From: Coffea arabica | Lineage: Eukaryota > Streptophyta > Magnoliopsida > Gentianales > Rubiaceae | DNA: 64,000 bases | Direction: 5' to 3' | NCBI RefSeq assembly: GCF_036785885.1 | Contig: NC_092317.1 | Location: 36,507,329 to 36,571,328, forward strand | Shown here: positions 23,270 through 34,192 of the stretch, one piece after another | Position numbering within the stretch: position 1 is the first letter of the stretch | Layout: every line of letters starts with the position of its first letter | Program-made: the position numbers and the translations under genes | Notes under the pieces: model-generated | Database searches by the model: none | What the model was told of the DNA's origin: nothing | The model's input: the letters and a program-made list of their open reading frames with translations, nothing else

Positions 23270-26162
23270 TGTGACAGCCCCACCTTCCCCTAAGGCGAAC
23301 CAAAGAGGTTAGCGGACTGCCTGCCCAGCTCTCGCCAGGACTAACGGTGCAGTATAGAGCGATCTATCACGTTCCGGAACTTATAACGCGCGAAAACAAG
23401 GCAAAAGGGCAAAATAACCCAAAATAAAAGAAACGAAATCCGGAGTCGGTCATGAATAGTAACCGACCCGTCCGAAACCCAACCAAACATCGAAATACAT
23501 ATACAACATAACATTAAACATTTACAAGCCACAATGGCATTTAAAAGTGATACAAAAGTCACTACATATGTGGTTTGCCAAAACAAAAGTGAAAACGGCC
23601 CTAATGATACATTTAGGGTCCCATTTTATATACAATACAAAAGAGTCATTTATCTAGTTCATTCGGCAACCATTTATCAAAATTCTTTCCAAAAGAGTCA
23701 TAATCCTGTAAGGAAAACAAAAGGAACGGGGTGAGCTAATTGCCCAGTGAGAATACAACTCAAGCCACCAAGTTCATAGATGCATCAAGTTGAACAGTCC
23801 AATTGACCAAAAATAAGTAAAGCCACACATTAAGAATGAGGATAAAGGATACGGGTGGCTCTCAAGAGCCCTTTTCCTCGTTTGCATTCTTGATCGGATC
23901 TCATTGACTCTCCGTCAATGTTTGAAAGTAACCAACCGTAGACTTCACTTAACTTCCATTCCCTTCCTCCTAACATTCCTCAACCGGGCCCGAAATCCAA
24001 ACGCATGCATTGTGGTATTACTCGAGTAAACCGGAATCAAGAGTCTCTCATACTACAAGATTCCATATAACGTTGCCCAAGGTACATTAATTGGCACGAC
24101 CAAGCCCTCGCCGGCTCGATTCAATCAATTTCCAATGGGATTGAGCTCATGGATAATATTTGAAGTCATTGATAACATTGATAACATTTGTATTTCATTT
24201 CATATAACATTTCATATAACATTCCAATAACTTTTCAATAACATGCGAAACAATAAGTGAGAGTGATAAAGTACACTTTCACTTCAAGCAATTAACATTC
24301 CAAGCACCAAGTTCAAGTAGCAAAGCCATATAATAGCACACAAGTGAGTAGTAAACTCACCACGCAAGAAAGTGGTGTTTCATACACCGTGGTCACCAAT
24401 CCGCCGTGAACTACCGTCACGTCCTAGAATCACGCAACAAATGCAATGAGACTCGATAACGAATCGTATAGCAATGCTTAACACAACCCCAATAGGGTTT
24501 CATATGCACAAATAAGCATGATAGCAAACCAGAAATTAAGAAAGGGCTTTAACTTAGGCCTTGATAAGAAAACCGGTTTTGACGTCATAATGCGGTAATG
24601 GCACAACTCTCACTACAAATATCGGTTGGGGGTGTAAGACCCACGGTTTCGAAGCTATGGAACAGGGCTACAACAATGTAGAAGACCACTCAATCCAGTT
24701 CTTAACACAACTAGGTCAAATATACCAAATACTAACCCAGAATTCCCACAACAGGTTTGCAAAACACACAAAACTGTAATACGTCAATCTCAGCCTACAC
24801 AGGTCCAAATGCCGAAATTCCAAAGGCATAAGTTAGCTAAGACATCCAGCTACATTTCCTAAGAAGACACCAACTTCAAAATCCAAACCAATTCCAGTCA
24901 AAACAGGCAATTACTATCGCAGTTCGGACATTCTGTGCACCAAAAACAGCAACAGTAAAAACGGCATAACTCACTCTACACTAGTCCAATTGCCCTGAAA
25001 TTTTGTAGGCACACTAAAATCATCAATACCTACAACTTTCATGTTTTGAGCAAAGTCCAATTCGGCCTCTAACCCAGTGATCTAAAACCGGACAGAATTG
25101 GGATTTTATGAACCCTAACTTTCCAATTTTCCATCCAAATCCAAAATTAATTGCATTTATCCACAATTCACTCCCACTAGAACCATTATAGTCCATTTCC
25201 AATCATCCAAGATAGCTACAACATTCATTTCATATTAAACCAGAAAAATTCCCAATAAAATAAAAGTTTCACCAAAACTCTTCAAATCAAGAAATAAATC
25301 ATATATTTCATCACCCAAGGCACCTCTAAGCATATTATAAGCATCATTAGGTATAGGGGAGAGGTTGTAGCATCACTTACCAAGAAACAAGGGAAAGAGA
25401 GGTTGTGGACACCTTTGCTCTTCAAAACAACTTCACTACAACCCTTACTAGCACTAGAAGGTAGGATTTTATGGAGTGAAATGGATGGAAGCAAATGTTT
25501 TTGGTTGATTTGCACCAAGTAGAAGCTAGAACTTGAAGAGTTTCTCCTTCCTTCTTTGCTCAAGATGGCCGGCCAACAAGAGAAGAAAAATGGTGATTTT
25601 TGTGCATTTTTTGATATTTAATCCTTTGGTCAAAAAAGTCAAGAAAGTGAATAGTGTTTCTTAAAGTCCAACCAACCATATTGTGACACTTGTCACACTC
25701 ATTAATGCATTCTTCTCTTTCTTTTTTCTCTCTCACATCAATCACTTCACACACTCTTCTTATCACTTAACACCCGATAAATTTCTCACAGTATCCGAAA
25801 CTTAACCTTATTGGCCGAATTTTTCCTAACTTTTCGCACTAGTGGGTCCCACATCCAATATCTATTCTTACTTTTCAAAAAATTCACCAATGCTAGAAAA
25901 ATCATCTTAAAACCATAATTGCTCATAAAATCCACTAAGAAAATATTTCTAAACCAGATAATGCCGAAAACATGCAATTAAGGGGAAATAAACCCTAGGG
26001 AAAATATTAGGGTTCTCAAAATCTATTTGCTACTAGAAAAATTATCTAAAAATTATATCTGCTCCTTAAAATTATCTAGAAAAATTTTCTACTCACGAAA
26101 ATGCAGAAAACAAGTCATGAAAAATTCTAAAACCTAGAAAATAAAAATTACGGGTTCTCACA
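23270..26162 (-). repeat. 5' LTR of the young Tekay-like element (2893 bp)
   Basis: Plus-strand TGTGACAGCC at 23270 to TTCTCACA at 26162. Near-identical to 18299-21191. Confidence 0.95.
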
Positions 26163-27479
26163 GTGCGGGATGTTAATCCATTGGCGTAGATTCTCATCCT
26201 ACCGTCTGCATGGAGATACCCATTTCTATTAAAAATTCTGAATTTTTTGTCCTGTTTGGTTTTTTTGGGTTGCCTTTTTCTTGTTGAGTTAGATGGTTAT
26301 GAGATGATCTGTTTGTGTGATTGTTCTCTATGCACTACAATGGTTGGCAGACTATGGCTTACGTTTTCCCCTTGCTTTCTGGATCATTGGTTAGTAAGAA
26401 TTGGCTTTATGGTTTTCCCAGTAATCCATGAATACCAAATCATGACCCTTTGTGTCTAATAAGTTAATTTAGGCGACAAGAATTTTTAGTTTGAAACTTT
26501 AATTATGTCTTTCTTCGTGTACTGCATCTTGCAGTGACTAGCATGCAAATTTTTTTTTGCTTTTCATTTCCTGCTTTTGTTCATCTATGAGTGACTTATG
26601 CGAACAGAACATTACAGGAATAGCAACATTAAAATAATATGAGTCAAACAATAGTTGTAAACAAGAATAAGTGCAAACCGTATAGTTTTTCCACCGGGAG
26701 GTGTTGAAGAAGAGTAGGGCAGTAAACCAAGAAACACGATCAATCTATTTCTCTATACGTTAAGTTGGAACAAAAGGGTAAGAAACACTTAAAAGTGCAT
26801 TAAAGAGGACCTTCAATAGTAAAATTCATGAGTAATGATACTGTACCATAGAAAGCATGCATGAATAGACTATGAAGCAAGACCGGTAGCATGAGATCAT
26901 AAACGACAGATTGAACAGTTGTTAATCATCTAGAAAGGTTATATACACAGTAAATGGACAAAAGTATTCCACTTTATGAAGGAAAAATCTGTCAAGCACA
27001 AATTAGACTATAATCTGAAATGCTTTTTCGTAGTCTGAACCAAAGACATGCATTATTTATTTATAGATGGTAATTTAATATCTATGCAGGCTTTTAACTA
27101 TTACAAAAACAATGAAGAATTTGGTTAATAAGAAGAATATTAAATATAGAATCACCAAAGGGGGTAACAAATTATGTATTTGTATTCGGTAATTTGATAT
27201 CAACAGTAAAAAAATATGTATACAGACTTATAGGGTATGCATAATAAGTAAGTGGGATGGGCTAAATCCACATCCCTGCATACTAAATTCACACCCTATA
27301 CTATTATTGACAATTATGTCCTTAACTTTTATACACTAAATCATCACTCTATAGTATTTAATTATGTCCTTAACAATTCTTCGTGTAATGCATCTTACAG
27401 TGACTAGCATGCAAATTTCTTTCTGCTTTTCATTTCCTGTGGTCCATGATACAGGTCATTTGTTGGGTTTTGGGGGAAT
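26163..27479. other. MULE region upstream of the transposase, non-coding
   Basis: AT-rich with no supported ORF. A direct repeat of about 75 bp (26501-26573 and 27360-27441, a few mismatches) flanks ~790 bases, suggesting a local duplication or a small insertion. Around 27225-27300 are weak inverted pieces (TATAGGGT...). It probably includes the transposase promoter and 5' untranslated region; no TATA box can be assigned. Confidence 0.5.
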
Positions 27480-29729
27480 ATGGAGAATGATTTGCCAACT
27501 CATGAAGTCCAATCATGTCGTAAATTGGACTTTGAAGATGTTGACTTGCAGGAGATAAATGATAATGCCTTACCTCTTTGTATTACTGATGGCAATCAAG
27601 GAAATCAAATTTTTCTTCCTTTGGCTATACCAGATGACTTGGTCCCGAAACTTGGCATGGAATTCGATACTGAAGTAGCAGCCAAAAATTTTACCAAAAA
27701 TATGTTAAAGCATCTGGTTTTGGAACTTGATTGAGTAAGGGACATAAAGACAAAAATAGTGATTTGATGTTGGACAGGGTTTTTGCTGCTCCCGTGAAGG
27801 AAAAAAGCAAAAAGACAAACGCAATATGATTGTTAAGTGTCCTCGTCCAGAAACAAGATGTGATTGTAGTGCAAGGATGAAAATTAGTTGTACACAAGGT
27901 GGAAAATACCGTATTATGCAATTTGTTGCTGAACATAATCATGAGCTATCAATTCCACGCAAAACTCATTTATTCAGATCTTATAGACACGTGACAATGG
28001 CACACAAAGTTGAAATAGATATGGCCCGAAGTTGCAGAATTATACCAAAACAATCGATTGAACTGATGTTGAAACAAGTTGGTGGATGAGAAAATCTTGG
28101 ATTCATTCGAGACGATTTAAAAAATTACTTACGATCCAAAAGATCCATACCAATGATGCAAGGTGACACAGGAGGAGTCTTAGAGTACTTACAAGGGATG
28201 CAATTAGAGGATCCAAATTTCTTTTACGCCATTCAAGTAGATGAAGATGACTTGATAACTAGTATATTTTGGACTGATGCAAAGATTAGAACGGATTTTG
28301 CTCATTTTGGTGATGTGGTTTGTTTTGATACAACTTATAGAAAGCACAAAGATGGGAGGCCAATTGCATTATTCATTGGTGTAAATCATCATAAACAAAC
28401 TACTATTTTTGGGGCTTCTTTGTTATATGATGAGACAATTGGAACATTTGAATGGCTATTTGACACATTTGCTAAGGCTATGATGGGAAAAATACCAAGA
28501 ACTATTCTTACAGACCAGGACGGAAGAATGGCAACGGCTTTGGCTTCTCAATGGCCAACAACGTATCACCGCTTATGTATATGGCATATCTATCAAAATG
28601 CAGCAACGCATCTAGCTGATGTCTTTAAAGATTTTCAAAATTTTGCGACAGATTTTAGTTACTGCATATATGACTATGAAAATGAGAATGATTTTTTTGA
28701 GGGATGGAGTGAAATGCTAAAAAAGTATGGTCTAGAAGACAACAAGTGGTTGAAGAAAATGTTTGATATAAAAGAGAAATGGGCTTTAGTGTATGGGAGA
28801 GAAACCTTCTGTGCTGATATGACCACGACCCAACGAAGTGAGTCCATAAACAGTGTGATAAAGAAGTATGTAAGTTATAAACATGACTTGAATTTTTTGA
28901 ACACTTCCAAATGCTGTTAGATGATCGTCGCTATGATGAATCCGTAGCAGATTTTAAAGGCAATCAAAGTACACCGGCAATGACATTTCCTTGTAAGATT
29001 TTACAGCATGCAGCAAGTATATATACACATGAAGTGTATGAAAAATTTAAGGAGGAGCTATGCAAAGGGATTGATTGTAAATGGGAAGTTGATGGTGAAT
29101 TAGGAAATCAACTGATTTACAGAGTTACCACCATATGTAAGACTTCCCACCATCTTGTAACTTATGATTCATCCACGAATTCAATTTCTTGTAGTTGTAA
29201 GAAATTTGAATTTGCTGGATTTTTGTGTTCACATGCACTAAAAATATTGATGACTCTGAATATTGTAACAATTTCGGATGCATATATATTGAAGAGATGG
29301 ACTAAAGCAGCTAAAACAGGAAATGTACATGTTTCCAGTGAAAGTAGCCCGGAAATGGAGTTAAAGGCAAAATTAAGTTTTCGTTACAAACAGTTATCCT
29401 ATCTATATATGTAACTGATGACAAAAGCTTTTGAATGTGATGAAGCTTATCAAATTGCTAAAGATGGATTTTGGAAAATGTCAGAACAAATAGATGCATG
29501 TTGTCAAGGGAAAAAGAAAATGAAAGAAGTGCGTATTGAAGAAAATTGTAGTGCGTATCAAGATGTTGACACTAATCCATCTGAAATTGCTTATAATAAA
29601 ATAAAAGGCATCAAGGTGAAAGAAAAAGTCACCTACAAGTCGAGCAAGAGACCAAGAAGTGCACTAGAAATGGCTACTAAGAAACGCAAGTACAAGGTGA
29701 AAGAGAAGTTTTCATCGAAAAGATTACAG
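27480..29729 (+). pseudogene. FAR1/MuDR-type MULE transposase, decayed
   Basis: The source protein cuts at the TIRs and moves the element. In order: an acidic N-terminus from ATG 27480; a FAR1 DNA-binding (WRKY-GCM1-type) zinc finger at about 27690-27960 (YAKASGF, CPRPETRCDCSA, EHNHEL); the MULE transposase domain at about 28150-28910 with VCFDTTY (first catalytic Asp), ILTDQD (second Asp), HRLCIWHIYQNA and QRSESINS; and a SWIM zinc finger near 29190-29260 (SCSCKKFEFAGFLCSHAL). Lesions are a frameshift near 27715, a TGA at 28087-28089 that may derive from an Arg CGA codon, a frameshift near 28905, and a TAA at 29412-29414. A GT donor follows 29729. The catalytic core itself is open. A domesticated FAR1 gene is unlikely, as it lies within TIRs. 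Confidence 0.9.
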
Positions 29730-30734
29730 GTTAGACAATTTATTTAGTTTATGTGAACAATGCTATTTGATTGTTTGACTATTACCTTTTTTTGGGTTCC
29801 TTAGTTGTCTGATGAATGATGAGTATAGAAATAGTATTAGGATCCTTATTTATAATTTGGATAAAAATGATTGTAGGAATTTGGAAATAATGTTGTTTAT
29901 TCAAGTATGGATTCTGCTACAATTCAAGGTTTTGTTCGAGAATTACCACCACAGCAGGTATAGTTATTCGTCATTTTTGTCTTGTATAGCATAGTAGATA
30001 TGTAATTTATTTTAATTTTTTATTTGAATAATTTATTCTTTAGATGACTAAACTACATTAACGATATTTTTTTTCAATGAAAATTTTAATTTGTGGTCGT
30101 CTCTCTTTAATTATATCAAGAATTTGGAATTCCAATAGAAGACATCTACAATAGGCGAAATCCCAAAAACATGACACAATTATTGCAAGTAAGCAAATAG
30201 TATGCTTTTTGTAGATATTATGTCAACCATTAGTTGCATGTTGTTTCTTATTTATATTAATTTTTTCTAGTATTATACTTTTACAAGTTTATAGCTATTT
30301 TTATAATGAAGGGTGGTCTTCTATTTCTTATTTTTTGGGCAGACATTGGACCTTAACTTCTACCAAGGCTATGATTTGATGTCTTCAAGTTCAATAGCAC
30401 ACCAGCAGCGTCAATGAGTTTTGTCCAAATAAGAAAAAACCTTGATTAATTACTTAATCTTATATTCATCCTTCATAATCAGGAGTTACTATTCTGGATA
30501 TGAAATTAGGAGTTATTATTGGCACTTCTGTTGACATTTTTTATTATTTGAGCTAAACAAAAATATTCATCCTTCATTGAGTTCACTATCACTCCCTTGC
30601 TATCAAACTGTGATTAAAATGAAATGTAGGGGTGTTTTTATATTTTACATGTAGAAAAGTCAAGTGGAGTGAACAAATCTGTAAAAGATGATTTTGATAA
30701 TCTGGTGCAAGTTGATCTACCGAACGAAAAAACT

Positions 30735-31001
30735 GCTGACAATAACCTTTTTCTGCTTTTCATAATCAGATCATCCAAATTTGATGCATTTAGGGTTGGT
30801 ATATGTATATGGGATCAGGAATAATGCACTTTTTGCACGTTGAAGCTCAATAAGGATGAATATTTTTGTGGTAGTGAACTCAATGATAGTGATATTTTAA
30901 TCACAGCTGACAATAACCTTTTTCTGCTTTTCATAATCAGATCATCCAAATTTGATGTATTTAGGGTTGGTATATGTATATGGGATCAGGAATAATGCAC
31001 T
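30735..31001 (+). repeat. 96-bp direct duplication inside the MULE
   Basis: 30735-30830 and 30906-31001 agree almost base for base from GCTGACAATAACC to AATAATGCACT. The spacer contains an inverted partner of sequence at about 30545-30620. Confidence 0.85.
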
Positions 31002-31776
31002 GTATGCACTGTGAAGAGTTTTCTGTATATATTAGTTTGATAAGTTACACTTATAATTCAATACATTTGCTAACTTAGCATTTGTTTTTTGTAGACACAA
31101 GAACTGGGAAAGAATGATGATAGTGATCAACAAGTTGCTAAAGATGAATGATCAGTGCAAAAATCTTGGATGGTGTGAAGTTATACATTTATACACCTCG
31201 GAATCTATCCACTCTTTTCTTTCTGTTCCCTTGTAAAAGAGGGATCATAGATTTTTATACACATCATTCCATTTTTTGTTTTCCTCTTTCTGAGGTTTGA
31301 GCACAATGAAATTGATGATTATGCTACCAAAATTCAAATAATGCTAAAAGTCATAGAGAAAATGAACTAGAATGAAAAAATTGCTATACAAAATTTATAT
31401 TGACGTGCAAGACATAATGAACTAGAATTGCGGAATCAAACCATAACGTTATGTTTTAAAGCCACAAAAGCAAGCCATGGAGACCAAAGCCAATAATTTT
31501 CAACTTTGACATGAAATAACATCTTAGCTGCACTCAATCAGACAAGGGGAATATCCACAACACCTTCCCAGGTATTTGGGATTTCACTTATCATCTTACA
31601 ATCAAAGCAAAAGGCTGATGATCTCACACACAATTAACTTGAGTCTGCATAACTCTAGTCTATTTATTTCATCTCAAAGATACTGCAACAATATATGCTT
31701 AAAACACACGAACACTGAAGGGAAGCATGCCAACCCCTTATTCAGTAATAGTAGTGGATCGAAATAACATGAACCC

Positions 31777-31821
31777 CTAGAATGCAATCTCTGAAGCAGA
31801 ATTTACTTCTGAAGTCTCTAG
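31777..31821. repeat. Chimeric filler made from two captured exons
   Basis: 31777-31801 repeats 31866-31890 (25 bp, the end of the active-site exon). It overlaps 31799-31821, which repeats 32441-32463 (23 bp, part of another segment of the captured gene). The two pieces are joined in a new order. Confidence 0.85.
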
Positions 31822-31865
31822 AATGCAAAAGCAAGACATTGTAAATCAAACCAATCGTAACAAGT

Positions 31866-33210
31866 CTAGAATGCAATCTCTGAAGCAGAAACACAATGAG
31901 AGGCTTTGTGCAGGTCAGACACTGCAATACAGCATTGGCATAACAACTGCACAATAAAATGAAAGAAATCTTGAATATACTTGACAAATAATAAAAAATC
32001 CTATGAAATTTGTTTCAGTACATTATTGCATTAAGAGTCTGTACATTTCCTATATCTATAAAAAAATTTTAGAGCTATTGATATGTAAAAGCACAAGAAA
32101 AGCAGGAAAAATTTTGAAGAAATACCTGTTTCCACAATTTTTAAGACCTCTTGGAGACATGTTGAAAACTTCATGTTGAAAGAACTTCACAAAATCTTCA
32201 TACGAAAATAGTATCTATGAAATAAAAGAAAAAAATTTATCCATAAACTTTCATGAATGACTAGGCCCAGAATACACCATTTAGATTCATCAATCAAGCA
32301 GCTTAAGAACTGGCAATCAAAATCTTTGCTGAAATGTTTCAAACAGATGCATTACTCCTATTTAATATTTTTGCTCTATCTGTTTAAATGATAATAGAAC
32401 TGCTCCTATAATTCAGACCTTAACTTTCTTATGCTGGTCAGAATTTACTTCTGAAGTCTCTAGTCTCTCAAGTTTTGAAGGCTTCATGAAGCCAATCATC
32501 TTCATAATTCCCATGCCAGTAACACCATTACTTCCTTGTGAAGGGCCAGCATCCTTTGTTCGATTAATTTCTGTTTCATAACCAATTGTTAAGTAAATAT
32601 CACAGATCAGCAGGGACAAATCAAAAAATGATGCTTCTTTCAAACTTACTAGACTCATAACAATTGCTCTTAAGCCTCAGAAGAGAACAACTAGATACAT
32701 TTTTTAGGAATAAAACTAAGAACAATTAGATATATCTTTCCAAATCCTTTATTTTAAATCACTGTAATTTTGTTATGCATTCTAGCAAAACTTGTTCAGT
32801 AAGAATTATAGAATACCGCAGTTAACCACAGTTCACATACCGAAGATAAGTTTTATATTCCTACAGTATATGCAGATACATATTACATGCAAATGTGTTC
32901 AAAACCAACACTAAGATCATACCAGTACCAAACAGACTTGCACTGTTTACAGCGAGTTGTACTTTGACCAAAGCATCCTGCACACTGATGAGTTGAATTG
33001 TTTGGCAAGCATAACACGGGGACAATAGTAGTAGCAGTCATTGCTTCAACTCTAAGAGATTCTTCAGCTGCCTGCTGAGTAAGCAAACTAACCCTCTCTT
33101 TTTTTTTTCGTTGACTCGCTCCATTTTCCTAGCAAGATATATGTAACCAGGGGAAGCACAACAAAGACCAGAAACAAAGCTAGTATATCAATTTCCCTTG
33201 GCTCAAGCAT
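31866..33210 (-). pseudogene. Captured host gene fragment: UBP15/16-type ubiquitin-specific protease with MYND finger
   Basis: Exon-intron structure is kept. Exon 1 (33210-32923) begins MLEPREIDILALF with a membrane-like Leu/Val-rich stretch. A one-base excess in a 10-A run shifts the frame, then QQAAEESLRVEAM and a partial MYND zinc finger (CAGCFGQSTTRCKQCKSVWY) follow, ending at a GT donor. A possible middle exon starts at 32572. The exon at 32214-32126 reads YEDFVKFFQHEVF ... GLKNCGN and ends at a GT donor. The exon from 31946 continues after AG with SCYANAVLQCLTCTKP, completing the Cys box GNSCYAN of the USP catalytic domain. The His box and the rest are missing. The parent family removes ubiquitin from proteins. 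The 5' end faces the right TIR, and the fragment is convergent with the transposase. Confidence 0.85.
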
Positions 33211-33903
33211 GTCCTCACCAAAACAATCATGTCTCGTTTTCCTCTAAAACCTCTTTGGCATGGCAGATCGCACTTAACTACATGTAAGAATTATAGAAAC
33301 AACACAGAGATCAACTAAGTAGACAACATCATCAACTTCATCATTCAACTCAATTGACTAATCTGCTGCACATCATTATATAAGTGAGTATCAACCAACC
33401 ATCACAATTAAAGGCTATGACAACCATAATTTGAGAACAGATTTCAGAAAGGAGTCACAATAAATCCGAATGACAGAATAATGGGCAAAGAAAACTGCGG
33501 GAAAACAAAGGCAAGAAAAACCTACGGAAAAAATGATTCATGACGCCTAGGCATTTGATTGAATACGTGGGGAGTTTCGTCCAAATTGATCACTCATAAT
33601 CTGAAGAAAGGGCTCCGAAGAATGACCACGAAATTGGGGTTCCCAATGTTTCTCCATGCTATTAGAGATGCGCCAACCTTGGGATGCTTTACTCTTAACC
33701 CCACAAGGTTCTGAGATGGAGCATAACCTGAGTCTCGGTTAAGAACGTCGATTTTTGTGCTTTCACACGGCGCACGATTCCACGATCAGATTTCCTTCGA
33801 CTTCGTGACGGAGGACATAGCATATGATCATCGGCCAAAATCATGCCACCAGGCATTTGAATTGTGAGTGATCTCTGATGAGCTGATGAGTGATATCTGA
33901 CGG
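33211..33903. other. MULE right subterminal region
   Basis: No credible ORF. Likely holds the 5' flank of the captured gene. 33759-33782 repeats 18196-18219 in direct orientation. Confidence 0.5.
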
Positions 33904-34183
33904 AAGCTTTTGAGGAGGAGTGAAATCTGATGGGATAATGATTTCGTGGCCTTGTGGCACTTTTTTTTGTGCCTTGTTTAATCTTTAATTTTGTTTTTTG
34001 GGTTTTTATTTTAATCAATTTTGGTTATAGTGATTAAGTTTCTCAGCCCGACTAATCGGTTAATTAATTAAATATGGTTCGAGTTGGGTTATTTCAGGAT
34101 TTGGTTTATAAAAGAACACTTGGCAAGTTTAGAAGAGGTGGGATAGGGTGTGAGACAGGGTGTGGTACAGAGGATCCGTTGCG
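33904..34183 (-). repeat. MULE right terminal inverted repeat (280 bp)
   Basis: Reverse complement of 17420-17701 with minor differences, including the length of an A/T run. Ends ...GGATCCGTTGCG, next to the 9-bp target duplication. Confidence 0.92.
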
Positions 34184-34192
34184 TAATGTTTG
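34184..34192. repeat. MULE target site duplication, right copy
   Basis: TAATGTTTG, identical to 17411-17419. The bases on either side differ, so the duplication is exactly nine. Confidence 0.93.

Larger units (their letters stand above)
18299..26162 (-). mobile_element. Very young Tekay-like gag-only LTR retrotransposon (7864 bp)
   Basis: Two 2893-bp LTRs flank 2078 bp of internal DNA. The element has a tRNA-iMet PBS (23256-23267), a polypurine tract (21192-21209) and one intact 415-residue gag, but almost no pol. Only five LTR differences were found by eye. The flanks GCGCG (18294-18298) and GTGCG (26163-26167) form a 5-bp target duplication with one C/T change. With gag intact and pol deleted it is non-autonomous (TR-GAG type) and would need reverse transcriptase and integrase in trans. 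It inserted in the left part of the MULE. Confidence 0.92.
29730..31865. other. MULE region between transposase and captured gene, repeat-rich, non-coding
   Basis: Contains a 96-bp direct duplication (30735-30830 and 30906-31001, 171 bp apart). Segments near 30545-30620 recur inverted at 30843-30905. Remaining transposase 3' exons may lie at 29810-30420, but I cannot define them. The left edge of the captured gene lies near 31866. Confidence 0.5.
17420..34183 (+). mobile_element. Mutator-like transposon (FAR1-type MULE), ~16.8 kb including a nested LTR element
   Basis: Bounded by 282- and 280-bp inverted repeats and flanked by a perfect 9-bp duplication TAATGTTTG. It carries its own decayed FAR1/MuDR-type transposase on the plus strand (27480-29729). 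On the minus strand towards the right end it carries a captured fragment of a host ubiquitin-specific protease gene. Without the 7.9-kb LTR element nested at 18299-26162, it was about 8.9 kb. It inserted in ORF2 of the LINE. Both TIRs are well conserved, but the transposase has stops and frameshifts, so any movement would need a helper. Confidence 0.92.

Noticed and set aside
27480..29729. Domesticated FAR1/FHY3 host gene
   Set aside because: It is inside a bounded MULE and broken by two stops and two frameshifts.
31866..33210. A resident host deubiquitinase gene
   Set aside because: It lies within MULE TIRs and TSDs, lacks the C-terminal catalytic parts and has rearranged filler at its edge.
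33695..34018. 107-residue basic minus-strand ORF at the MULE right end
   Set aside because: Runs through the TIR and has no known domain; the TIR is A/T-run rich and chance frames are expected.
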